A stretch of 64,000 nt of DNA. Origin: Bradysia coprophila. Lineage: Eukaryota; Arthropoda; Insecta; Diptera; Sciaridae. The stretch lies in assembly GCF_014529535.1 (NCBI RefSeq), contig NW_023503496.1, positions 1,178,001 through 1,242,000 on the forward strand, in the 5' to 3' direction. Each line of letters starts with the position of its first letter. Position 1 is the stretch's first letter. The position numbers were made by a program, and so were the translations under genes. This document shows positions 49,366-59,579 of this stretch, piece after piece. Under the pieces are notes generated by a model. The model ran no database searches, was not told where the DNA came from, and was given only the letters and a program-made list of their open reading frames with translations.

Positions 49366-50173
49366 CCATGTTTTCTTTTTCTTTGCGATTCTGTGAAGTA
49401 AACAGCCTCGATAAAGCGGGTATCAGAGACGGAAATATGCGACATGAGAAAATGCGACAAAGCGGTTCTGTCGTAAAATTTGGAATTTTTTTAGCGCAAC
49501 ATTTTTGAATGTGAAGTTTTTAGAATTGGATTTTAATTGATTGAATGCAAAAGGATATTCAAAATGTTCCCAGCACGACTCTGCCACTGTTACCCACTTC
49601 ATCGAGACTATTTACTGTGAAGAAGAAAAAATGGCGATCATAACCGTAAAGTACCGCCAATTTTTTTTGGCAATCAGGTCATCTCTTTTGAACCTCACAT
49701 CCCACCAAACGGCAATATTGTTGTTTGTTTACATGATTGGTCATCATAAATTTTTCATCATTTTGGTGGCTTTGACGAATATTTTAAGACAACCGCTAAG
49801 CGAACTGTTAAAAAACACAAGAAGCACATTTCCGCACAAAATCTGAATTAAATCACATCGAAATCACCGAAATTATTTCAATTTTCACAATCGACACTAA
49901 ATCTTTGTGTTGATGATTTGACGTTTCAAAAACAAAACTCATGTTACGATTAACGACTTTAACGACGATTTTCTTCGTTAAACCATATTTGACTAAGTTC
50001 AGGGTGGATGTGATTTGGGTGTGAAATTGAGTGGGAAGTGCTATTTTCATAGATTTTCTTTTTGTAAAATCTGTTAAATGAGACAATATTTTGAGAATGC
50101 CCGAAATACGAGTTTCTTATTTTTCGTGTTTCTGCTAATATGTGACGGAAAAAATCGATCCGTTCCTCCCTTA
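49366..50173. other. Non-coding stretch
   Basis: No gene supported. The ORF at 49541-49846 contains a hydrophobic stretch but has no start context, partner exon or motif. Two copies of GCCACTGTTACCC with CATCGAG occur, at about 692-715 and 49580-49610, so part of this is another dispersed repeat. Confidence 0.4.
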
Positions 50174-50374
50174 TTCACATTCAAACGTTGATATCTCCGT
50201 TGTTTTTAAAGAATCAGAGCCAGATTGGGCTAGGTTTGCATCTTTTATGGAGTTTTATCGATTGGCATACTCATTTGTGTAAAATGTTGAGTAAACTCAT
50301 TAAAAGAAGCAAACCCAGCAAAATCTGGCTCTTATTCTTTAAAAACAACGGAGATATCAACGTTTGAATGTGAA
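50174..50374. mobile_element. MITE with arms of about 60 bp
   Basis: About 200 bp. The left arm is TTCACATTCAAACGTTGATA then TCTCCGTTGTTTTTAAAGAA and the right arm the exact inverse. Arms continue with AGAGCCAGATT and AATCTGGCTCT. Little decay suggests recent insertion. No target duplication identified. Confidence 0.75.
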
Positions 50375-50574
50375 TTCCCATAAAAAGATTCAAAATATCG
50401 GATTCGACCGCTTTTTATGCAGCGCTACAAACCATACCACTAAACGCGTGGATTCATCATTTTTATGTCAATCACCAAGGAAAATCGACAGGAGTGTGCC
50501 AGAAAGGCAAATTTTCCATCCTTCATGTTGCTTGGCGTTTCTTCACACTTTGCCAATCAACAGCGCAGTGTGTG

Positions 50575-53500
50575 TCGTGACTCAGGGCCGTAGCTACTAA
50601 GGAGCGATGGTGTGCTGAACACACCCTGGAAACTCTTGAGCACACCCTGGACTAAGGCTCGGAACGGGTCGGGTTCGGTCTGACCGGAACCCGAACCTGA
50701 TTTTGACCCGAACCTGAATTATGATTTCAGGTTCGACCCGAATCTGACCTGATCCTGAAATTTCAATTTCGGGTTCGACCCGAACCTGACCTGAACCTGA
50801 ATTGGTTCGACCTGAACTTGACCTGAACCTGATTTGTTATTTCGGGTTGGACCCGAACCTGACCTGTTTTGACCTGAACTGATTCCTAATTTTGTATTAC
50901 GTTAATTTAAATACATTTTTTTAGAAGTGAACGTCGATTGAAACGAATGTCCATCAACATGTCTAAGATTAAATTATGGGACACTTAATTATGCGACAAA
51001 TAAAAGTGTTTGAAACTGAAATGCTACATATTTTGCCATGATTTTTCGTTCGCTTTGCTCGTAAGGCCTGTCTTGGCACGAAAATACTATTATCTTATTG
51101 TTAATTGTTATATAAGTTACTCGTCTCAACTCAGTGACGAAAAGTTGAAATTTCGTTGCAACTCGGTGATAAAAGCTTTATAAGGCAATGAGATGTATGC
51201 CTGCGGCCTCGGGTGACAATCTAAACATCTCGTGCAGACAGTAAAAATAGCGTTGATAGAACCTTGTTTACACCCTTCCCTGTATACAACAGCTACAATC
51301 ACAAATATTCACGCATATACTATGACAGAGTTAACGTCAAATTTAATTCCCTGAAAATATGCGTTAGAAAGAAAGTCTTGTATACAATTAGAAATAGTTA
51401 TTTATACAACCGAGTGATAAATGCTTTTTTAGGCACTAGATGTGTAGATTGTCACTCGAGGGCGTAGGCGAGTGTGACAATACACATCGTGTTCCTAAAA
51501 AATCATTTATCACCGAGTTGTATACAACGTTTTTCTCAAAAAAGGCAACGAAAGTTTTACTTTTCGTCACTGAGTTGAGAAAAAGGATTTATCATCGAGT
51601 TTTATACAACGTTTTTCGCAATAAATGCAACGAAAAGTCCTGCTTTTCGTCACTTGTCGCGAAAAACTAGTTTTTACATCTCTGTGACGGAAATCAGCCA
51701 TTATTTGCCTGATACAAGTGTCGTATAATGTCACTTTTTTCACAGCTAAAAGGAATGCAAGAAACGTTTTCTTGCACCGAAAAACAGTGCGACAAAATTT
51801 TTATAACATTTTAACATACAAACAATGAATTTGGTGTGAATGAAGTATATTTTGCTATTGAGTTTTTCATTGCGATTGTATGCCTTGCCTATGACATATT
51901 TGAATTGTGTATTTTGATTTAAATATGCATATCTTAATGGTTTGTATAGGAACGGTTGATTTCTGTTCAGAATTGCAAAAAACGTAATTTCTACCACGGT
52001 TCATACGGCCGTATTTTCGGTCAGATTCATTGAGTTGCTTTAAGTTCAGGTCAAAACAGGTTAGTTCGGGTTGACCTGAAATAAGAATTTCAGGTTCAGG
52101 TCAGGTTCGGGTCGAACCCGAAATGAGAAATTCAGGTTCAGGTCAGATTCAGGTCGAACCAATTCAGGTTCAGGTCAGGTTCGGGTAGAACCCGAAATGG
52201 TAATTTCATGTTCAGGTGAAGAGCAGGTTCAGGTCGAACCTGAACTTAAACAGGTCAACCCGAACCCGATCCGAGCCTTACCCTGGACCGACTTGAGTTA
52301 AAAAAAAAAAATTTAAAAGAAATAAACCTTTGAGGGAGTGCTACCAGTTGACACTAATAGACTTAAGTCTATATATTTCTGTATATAGTTCTGTGTGTAT
52401 TATATTGTTTGTTAATTGATTTTTGATTCGTATCTTTTAATTGTATGAATGTGAGTCTAACTGTGGCACATAATATATTACTCAAAATCAGAAGCTGAGC
52501 ATCTTGCGTTCAGTTCAGCCTTTCATCTTCCAATTTGTATTCAAAATAAGGCAGACCTGGAGTTTAAATGCGTAGCAAGGCAGCTGTGGAACACCATTAG
52601 GTCCCTGTGGTTGACAATTATAACTGAACTTTTTATTGTCGTAGACTAGGGCGTCATTTCGGGAAATTTTGAAATTCTCTGCTTTAGCTCAAAATCCTTC
52701 AAACTAATTATAAAAAAATTCAAGTATCCGTGCGAGTTCATCAAGCTCACGTCTAAATCGGTGGTAAGGATGTCGAGAAATTAATTCTCGAATTCAGTGA
52801 ATTTTCATACACGTTAATGGAAACTTTGTTAGTTGCTTCCTTATTGTATTCGTTGTTTCGTTGCCGTGAAATTCAAATTTTGAGTCTTGTTTCTTGGCCG
52901 CATTTAGCCGAGAAACAAGACTCAAAAATTACTTCCTTATTTCAATAATAAATAAATATTGGAACAACTAGATTTAAGTAGAACAAATTGTTGGGAACAT
53001 ACGTGAATATGGAATTTTAAATGTTAAAACATTTGAAAATTTGAGATATAATAGTTGATGTTTCAAGGTACAATATTTTCTGTCGAATACAATTTAATAG
53101 TGGCTCGACGAAATCGTTTGGCCAAAATCATGGTTATCTAAAAAATTTATTCACACCGGTTTCCTGACCAGTCTTCGGTTTCCCAATGAGACTTCCAATG
53201 GTTTTTCAATAAAAAAAAACGAAATATACGAAGAAGACTAACATCTTATTGAAAATCAAAAAGTGACTCAAATGGAGAAGTGTCTTTAAAAGGGGAAGAA
53301 TTTGAAATGAAGAAGCCGCTTGAATTTCGAAATTAACTAGAAAGATAGAAAATGTATTCATGGAGCTATAGCCATGAACTAGAATTTTTTTCGCTCGAGT
53401 AAGTTTTCAGTTAAACAAAAAAAAAACGCTCGCTTCGCTCGCAACTTAATACTACCAATCATACGGACAGAATATTGCTGAATTCATTGCAACCCAATTT

Positions 53501-53930
53501 TACTAATTTTAAGTGATTGCTGTTGGAAATCTTAGTTGTTTCAATAATTCGAATATTTTGTACGTAATTTCATTAATATGACTAGATCGAACAATCTTCC
53601 ACACCATGGTGACTAGATCGAACACTCTTCTTTTACGAATATTTGTTTTTAGTGGAAATATTCACTGATACAGGGAAATCGGATTTGAATACCTAGAAGA
53701 AAACATTATTTGAAAACGATTGAAGAAGACGTGAAGTCGATGAATTTATAAACCTTTAATTGAAGATCAGAAACGAAAGATCCCAACCTAATCATGATAT
53801 TTGTGTTTGATCCATAATGTTAGACGAATAACCTAACACAAGAGGGTATGACATGAATTTCTAAATGATTTTTTTCCTCGGAGCTGAGCATACCCTGAAA
53901 ATCGAGTCTAGCTACGGCCCTGTCGTGACT
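50575..53930. mobile_element. hAT-like element of 3.34 kb, decayed and interrupted
   Basis: The element is 50583-53922. The ends are CAGGGCCGTAGCTAC and TAGCTACGGCCCTG, and the 8-bp duplication TCGTGACT lies at 50575-50582 and 53923-53930. CAGGG ends with 8-bp duplications are diagnostic of hAT elements. The interior right part (52290-53880) is AT-rich with no transposase ORF, so it is a non-autonomous or dead copy. Near each end lies a GCACACCCTGG or GCATACCCTG stretch. A foldback element sits inside it near the left end. Confidence 0.85.
50645..52288. mobile_element. Foldback element of 1.63 kb with ACCTGAACC repeat arms
   Basis: The element is 50653-52280, with ends TAAGGCTCGG and CCGAGCCTTA and a perfect 8-bp duplication CCCTGGAC at 50645-50652 and 52281-52288. 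Arms of about 240 bp consist of degenerate units of the words GACCTGAACC and GGGTTCGACC, inverted at the other end. The centre has small palindromes with GTTGTATACAACG and TCGTCACTGAGTTGAGA-type blocks. No ORF was recognised. It inserted into the hAT-like element, so it is the younger of the two. Confidence 0.85.
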
Positions 53931-54532
53931 TCACATTGAATTGTTAGTTGTGGGTTCGAAACTTAACCGCAACATAAATAATTCGCTTCATCAGGTTGTT
54001 GGCCATACAATAATGACATCTGATTGAATCGGTCATTAGGTTGCGTCTTGGATTTAGTACCAATAACGTCAATCTGTGTTACATGTTCGTTTGTAATGTC
54101 ATTCAGTCAGTTGGGCGAAAAGCTTTTTTGCGAATAGGTCCTTGAATAGGTCGGCCAGTAGGTCTTCATATGTCAAATAAAGATGTGGTGTGTTTCCGCG
54201 TATCTAGTAAAATGGCAGTCTGCGTGAAATCCCTAAAGTTTGCAGTCTTGCAATTCACCAGACAGTACCAAAAAAAATCGCTTTTCAGCCAATTGCGAAA
54301 GGCGCGATTGATACCAGACTATTTCGGTGAAAGTGAAAAACGGTGCGAACATCGAACAAATCTGCTGTGTAGAATTCCTCTCATCACTGTGGTACAAGTG
54401 GCAGAAGAAAATCTCAGTTTCTATTTGATCTCAAAAACTCCAGCATTCAATATACACAACACACGAAGAACGCGAGAAATCCAATTCATCGGCGCCACTA
54501 AGTCTAGCCTTCGTTTTCATTCTTATGTGTGT
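53931..54532. other. Non-coding stretch before paralogue B
   Basis: A 134-codon open frame at 54170-54574 runs into the conserved promoter block of paralogue B. It has no recognised motif and is judged chance. Confidence 0.4.
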
Positions 54533-54595
54533 CTTGTCCTCTGTGATAATAAAACAGATTTCAGTTTGTCGTAGGACGTTCGATAGAGTCGTTGT
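54533..54595 (+). promoter_or_regulatory. Conserved upstream block of paralogue B
   Basis: It matches 42352-42425, including the TTTCAGTTTGTCGTAGGACG phrase and the later ACATTTCACGAGTGTTGA. Conservation outside the coding region, in sequence otherwise full of repeats, argues for regulatory function or recent duplication. Confidence 0.6.
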
Positions 54596-54670
54596 TCATT
54601 TAACATTTCACGAGTGTTGAGATTTTCACTAAAAAGTTAATTTGAATAACAAAAAAAAGAGTTCAGAGCG

Positions 54671-55339
54671 ATGGTTGCAGTTCCAACAGTTAGAACATTT
54701 CTGGGATGTGTCGATTTGAGGGTTGCTTGCCTTGTTATTGCAGCCATTCGGTTGGTGATATCCGTCGTTGCGCTCGTAGCACTACTTTTAGTATTTTTAA
54801 TTACGGAAGATGCTGCGGTCGAAGCTAGTAATGAGGCAAAAGAAGACGACAAAACAGCGTACGGATTTTTGGAATTTATGATTGCTGTTTACTCCGCAAT
54901 TTTGGCTGTTGTCTTAATTACAAATTTGCTCGTCACCTATTGGTTCATACAGGGTGTGACTTCGGTAAGGCGTGTTACGGCATCCAACGAAATTAAACCA
55001 AAAAAATAAATCGATTTAATTTCATCACAGAACAAACCACAAAAAATGAAGTACTACTTGTGGCTGGAACAAGTTCTCATTGTTCTGCTTGTGTTTGCCT
55101 TTGTCTACCGTCTGTATCGCGTCGATTTTTTGATCGAGGCTCTGGCCGAGTCGTATGTTTACATCTGTTCCAATTCGCTGTATCAAGAATGCCTGCTAGG
55201 CCAATACAATGAGAATGCCGAGAATGCAACCGAAAACACTGTAATGAAATTCGACAATGTTCCACCACCAGATCCAGTATACAGCACATATGACGAACAG
55301 ACGCAACCGGCACAAAATTCTAATCCTTTTAAGGAATAA
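54671..55339 (+). CDS. Small multi-pass membrane protein (DUF4728-like), paralogue B
   Basis: Two exons, 54671-54964 and 55031-55339, joined over a 66-nt phase-0 intron, give 200 residues. Hydrophobic segments lie at about residues 17-45, 65-95 and 105-127, and a weaker one at 131-147. Shared words with paralogue A include MVAVP, VIAxIRLVIS, NLLVTYWFI, KPQKMKYYLWLE and YICSNSLYQ. The tail extends about 22 residues further and has PPPDPVYSTY, a possible PY-type or sorting motif, which A lacks. The acidic loop between segments 1 and 2 is diverged (EDAAVEASNEAKEDD). It sits in the plasma or an internal membrane by inference; the function is unknown. An AATAAA overlaps the stop codon. The conserved block at 54533-54595 is the likely promoter. 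Confidence 0.85.
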
Positions 55340-55497
55340 AAGTGGTTATTGGTTATACCTACCCGAGTCGAGTCCAAGGAAGTAAGTGATCAGTGATCAT
55401 CCATGAATTACGTGCCGCTTCTTCAGGGCTGTTATCACAATTGAATCTTTAATAACTCCAAAAATACGAGCTCGACGAAGTCTTAATGAAGTCATTT

Positions 55498-55605
55498 ATG
55501 AACACATGCAAAGAGTTTGCCCTTAACGTCTGCTTCGAATTCCACCAATTTCACACTGCATCGTAATCCTATAAGCCCCTTTGTACTTTGTACAGGGCTA
55601 AAAAT
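55498..55605. repeat. Fragment of the TTAGCCCC dispersed repeat
   Basis: It matches the right-hand end of 19306-20248: TTTGCCCTTA, GTCTGCTTC, CTTATAAGCCCC or CCTATAAGCCCC, and a terminal ACGGGGCTAAAA or ACAGGGCTAAAA. The left end is missing. Confidence 0.65.
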
Positions 55606-55719
55606 CAATGAGCGAGTAGCAAAGTTTAATTATTCTCTTCTTGATTGTCCTTGCTTTTGTCAAATTCAACAGATCAAAGTCTGTTAGGAAATGAAAACAA
55701 GCATTTGATCAAAGCACTT

Positions 55720-55885
55720 CAAGCATAAGTTGTACTCTGAACAGAGCACTGAAACTGGACGGCATACAAATTTTGGCACTGTAAGAAATGTGGCCAAAAT
55801 TTTCATACAAAATAGTTTATTCAAAATATTTGACAGCTGTCACTCGAAGCACTTTTGCTGGAAGTGCATTGATTTGATCAAAGAT
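55720..55885. mobile_element. MITE related to the exon-inserted element
   Basis: It has GCACTTCAAGCATAAG at the left and CTCGAAGCACTTTTGCTGGA then AGTGCATTGAT at the right, and an inner TGACAGCTGTCA. The right arm, read in inverse, matches the arm of 47072-47211. It lies downstream of paralogue B as the decayed copy 42158-42295 lies upstream of A. Confidence 0.65.
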
Positions 55886-56213
55886 CGAACCTCTTTGCAA
55901 CTTTTTTGAGTGGTTTACCCCTCGCTATTTATGGAGTTATTGAAGATTTTATTACAATGGCAGCACTGAAAAAGCGTTACGTAATTTATGAATGATCCCT
56001 CAATTGATTGGTTCTTAATGAAAATCATACTCTGTTCCTGTGGACTTAAAAGTAACTAAATATAACCCACTCGTCTTTCATTGTAAGGTTGAATTTACAG
56101 TTGTCCGTTTTCCCTCCGTTTACGTGGCGTTTCTATTGTTTAATTGACTTTGCATGGCTTTAATTCAACTGTCAAAAAACGCACGACTGTGAATTCAACT
56201 TAACTGAAAGTCG

Positions 56214-56391
56214 TATTAACGCCGTAAATGCGCCTCAGAATTTTAATTCTGAGTGATAATCAGTCGACGAACAAATGAATCGACAAATAAATTTCTTCGC
56301 ACTCCGTGAATAATGACATCTAAAAAGCTGCGTTTGATTAGGCTTTGACATTTTTAATTTTAAAATTTAAGCGGACCTACGGCGTCAATTC
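56214..56391. mobile_element. MITE, ATTMACGCCGTAA family
   Basis: The ends ATTAACGCCGTAAATGCGCC and the inverse GCGGACCTACGGCGTCAAT are related to the inner element at 48144-48305. The inner part has AATTTTAATTCTGAG at the left. Non-coding. Confidence 0.6.
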
Positions 56392-56686
56392 TATGGATTT
56401 GTTCAAGTTTGAACTTTATGTTATAACCGTGTTTAATAAAGAATCTATAAAGCTCTAAAACTAAAATTATCCGCTTTCCATGTTGAATTCTGTATTGGTG
56501 TATTAAAAATGTTTTATTAAACGAAAACCAGTAATTTTGTCAGACTAATTGTGTTCACTGATCCCTGAAGGTAATTGTCGAATAGCAGTTTCTTCTCAAG
56601 TTAGTGTAAACTTAAAAAAATAAAAATTTCAAATCATTATTGTTAGGTTAACTGGGTGGAAATGACAGCTTAAGTAACATAAAGCT

Positions 56687-56830
56687 TAAGTATAGTTTCC
56701 ACTTAAAAAGAGCACTCCGTTTAACCTCCGTTTCCACTCCGTTTGCGTGACAGTTCTTTTGTTCTATTTTACAACTGTCATGTAGACGGAGGCTAAACGA
56801 AGTGCTCTTTTTATGTGGAAACTATACTTT
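56687..56830. mobile_element. Small MITE, AAGTATAGTTTCCAC family
   Basis: Arms of about 35 bp: AAGTATAGTTTCCACTTAAA then AAGAGCACT, with the inverse AGTGCTCTTTTTATGTGG at the right, then AAACTATACTT. The interior carries CCTCCGTTT and the inverse AAACGGAGG-like words, shared with relics at 6830-7160. Confidence 0.7.
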
Positions 56831-57520
56831 AAAGTTCGAAGCTTAAAAGTGAGTTAACTGATTTTATATGGGATATTATATTCGACCGATAAATTAATTC
56901 AAAACTACCGATAAAAAATAATAAATTACCGATAAAAACGGTACCGATAAAAAATAATAAATGACCGATAGCGAAATTCCCGAGTACCGATAGAAATATT
57001 CCAAACTACCGATAAGTTTTTACCGATAAAAAGTGCTAAAATACCGATAGATTGGTCATTTTATCGATCATTTATCATTTTTTATCGGTAATTTATTATT
57101 TTCTATCGATCATTCATTATTTTCTATCGGTAGTTCATTATTTTCTACCGGTAGTTAATTATTATTTATCGGTAATTTACTATAATTTATCGGTATTTCT
57201 AAATTTTTAATCGGCAAATTATTATTTTCTATCGGTGATTTCTATTTTTGATCTCTCGTATGTGTGTTATAATTTTGCTATTTTTCATTGGTCAGATTCC
57301 TATTGTTGAGAATATTACTTTTCTTCATAGTCCACGGGGCCACAGAACATCCTGTGTCCATGAAAGGAAAGGAGAATGTGTTAATTGATCTTAATAGAGT
57401 TCAAGCTGAATACGAAAAGTCCAGGTGCCAGGCTGAGCTCATTGTCATTTTCGAGAAAAAAAAGGGGGAAAGTCTAAAATGCAGAGTTGTCATTTTGATT
57501 TTTTTTTTCATTTATATATG

Positions 57521-57646
57521 TACAGTGAACGACATCTCAAATGTCTCACTGTCAAATTTTTCTGAGAATTTTATTGTGTCATTGCAAATTCACAATGACA
57601 TTCTGAAAAAAATGACAGTGAGACATTTGAGATGTCGTTCACTGTA
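57521..57646. mobile_element. TA-flanked MITE inside the foldback element
   Basis: The ends TACAGTGAACGACATCTCAA and the inverse TTCACTGTA, with arms of about 33 bp, include the TA dinucleotide target of Tc1/mariner elements. The centre is short. It is nested in the 56883-58910 element. Confidence 0.75.
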
Positions 57647-57848
57647 ATGAAATTAAGTATGGAACCTACAGTGAACTAAATTTCCTACATCTAGGAATTT
57701 TTTCGGATATTTCAAACCACTTAGGGTAGTCCAAAATTGTAGTACAGGATTTTTTTTTTCGTGTTCCTTGATAAATTTCCTGTGAGAAGGGCCATTTCAT
57801 ACTGACTTGTAGGTTTATAGGATGTCGCAAAAAAATTACATTCATCGG

Positions 57849-58430
57849 TCGACACCAAAGAAGATAAAGCAAGACTTTTGTCAAATTCAGTTTGTCATAC
57901 CGGCGCATGGCTACAGGTGATTCCATCACCCCAATTGGGAACATGCCTATCAAATGATGAATTCAGAGTCGCAATGTCACTACGCTTAGACACACCGATT
58001 GTGCAACCATACACTTGCATCTGTGGAGAAAAGGTCGACCAATTTGGTAGACACGGACTATCCTGTTCAAAGGCAAAAGGTACAAGGATTCGACATGCAT
58101 CAACAAATAATATCCTCCAGCGAGCTCTACCATCAGCAGAAGTTCCTGCAATCTTGGAACCCCCCGGATGCTCAAGACCAGATGGAAAACTACCAGACGG
58201 CCTAAGTCTAGTACCATAGGAACGTGGAAAATCCCTTCTCTGGGATTATACATGTCGGGACACTTTCGCCCCTTCATATCTGGAATCAACTTCAAGACAT
58301 GTAGGATATGCTGCAAAACAGGCCGAAGATAAGAAAATTCGCCATTATTCTGATTTGTCCAATCAATTCTGCTTTGTGCCCATCGGCTCGGAAACTTCGG
58401 GAGTTATTGCTAGTGCGAGGGTGAATTGCA
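57849..58430 (+). pseudogene. Decayed endonuclease-like C-terminal fragment of a retroelement-type protein
   Basis: The frame reads KARLLSNSV, GAWLQVIPS, LGTCLSNDEFRVAMSLRL, then a cysteine-histidine cluster (CICGEKVDQFGRHGLSC then RIRHAS), RPDGKLPDG, and after an internal stop (TAG, 58217-58219) ERGKSLLWDYTCRDTF. This order, a C-x-C...H...C cluster followed by PDG and WDxT, is seen at the C-terminus of a widespread animal retroelement-type protein and recalls a restriction-like endonuclease. That is recognition from memory. The stop stands where a tryptophan codon is expected, and the frame degrades after SGVIASA near 58400. The upstream reverse transcriptase part is absent, so this is a captured piece. 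Confidence 0.6.
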
Positions 58431-58934
58431 GTAAGTCGGAATCCGGAATCATTAAAGAATAAAATTGAAATCGACAACACCCTAACTATCACCCTATGTG
58501 AGCTAATTAATAATAGGAATCTGACCAATGAAAAATAGCAGAATTATAACGATTATAACACACATACGAGAGATCAAAAATAGAAAGCACCGATAGAAAA
58601 TCATAATTTACCGATTAAAAATTTAGAAATACCGATAAATTATAGTAAATTACCGATAAATAATAATAAACTACCGGTAGAAAATAATGAACTACCAATA
58701 AATAATAATGAATGATCGATAGAAAATAATAAATTACCGAAAAAAAATGATAAATGATCGATAAAATGACCAATCTATCGGTATTTTAGCACTTTTCATC
58801 AGTAAAAACTTATAGGTAGTTTGGAATATTTTTATCGGTACTCGGAAATTTCGCTATCGGTAATTTATTATTTTTTATCGGTAGTTTTGAATTAATTTAT
58901 CGGTCGTTTATTAGTATCCATTTTATATTGGGGT

Positions 58935-59160
58935 TGGTGTAACCGTCCAGGTAGTTCAATCGGTAGAGCGATCGACTCACGCCCTATATGTGACGGGTTC
59001 GACATAGTTCATAGGGTTTTTCCTAATCGTAAATGATTCGTCTATGCTGTTCGTTACCATTAGTCAGCTCTATCGACCGTAATAGGTCTCTAAGAAAACA
59101 ACAACAACAAAATCTGAACACAGTTCTCTTACGTCGCATGCGTAAGTCAAAAAAAAATGT
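58935..59160 (+). mobile_element. tRNA-derived SINE candidate
   Basis: The head has an A-box-like TAGTTCAATCGGTAGAGCG (58952-58970) and a B-box-like GGGTTCGAC (58995-59003), about 44 nt apart as in tRNA genes. No cloverleaf acceptor stem can be formed, so it is not a functional tRNA. The body runs through AACAACAACAACAAAAT to an A-rich tail near 59148-59157. It directly abuts the foldback element. Confidence 0.55.
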
Positions 59161-59396
59161 CAACCAGCGACACCTATCTCCTAATAGAAAATTATATTTA
59201 TTCACAATTGTAAAATCTATCGAAAATATGGGTAATGCACAAGAGGCCCATTGGCGGCTTAGGTGCTTGGAAATCATCAGCTTTCCTGCCCATCTTATCC
59301 TATCCTATCGTTGGCGTTCAAAATTTTGTTTGCTAAAAAAGGCTTGTTGATCAACGGCCCTGAAAAATTCTAATTGCGGTTTTTTGACTACTTATT
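59161..59396. other. Non-coding stretch
   Basis: No gene supported. Nothing else recognised. Confidence 0.35.
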
Positions 59397-59397
59397 A

Positions 59398-59579
59398 GAG
59401 GCCAGCTTTTTTGGACAAAAACGATAATGTCCAACAATAACAATAATTCAACAATAATGCCCCGTCAATGTCCATGTGTATGCATTCACAATGGTCGCCA
59501 TTTTTGACGGGGCATTATTGTTGGGAATTATTGTTATTGTTGGACATTATCGTTTTTGTCCAAAAAAGCTGGCGTCCTC
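59398..59579. mobile_element. MITE with arms of about 60 bp
   Basis: The left arm CCAGCTTTTTTGGACAAAAA then CGATAATGTCCAACAATAAC is matched by the inverse at 59530-59572. A further short inner arm, AATGCCCCGTCAA and the inverse TTGACGGGGCATT, continues it. Few differences, so fairly recent. Target duplication not resolved. Confidence 0.75.

Larger units (their letters stand above)
56883..58910. mobile_element. Foldback element of 2.0 kb with ACCGATAAA repeat arms
   Basis: The left arm, 56883-57305, and the right arm, 58512-58910, are inverse copies of roughly 400-420 bp, both built of ACCGATAAAAAATAATAAAT-type units. The inner edge is CATTGGTCAGATTCCTATT and its inverse. The centre holds a decayed nuclease-like fragment (57849-58430) and a TA-flanked MITE (57521-57646). 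No target duplication was identified at the outer ends, CGACCGATAAATTAATTC and the inverse. Confidence 0.8.

Noticed and set aside
54170..54574. 134-residue plus-strand ORF
   Set aside because: It runs into the conserved promoter block of paralogue B and has no motif or paralogue upstream of A.
57666..58316. Minus-strand ORFs across the nuclease-like fragment
   Set aside because: They are antisense shadows; only the plus frame shows the cysteine-histidine cluster and PDG motif.
58952..59003. tRNA gene
   Set aside because: A- and B-box words are present but no acceptor or anticodon stem of normal length can be formed; a SINE head explains it better.
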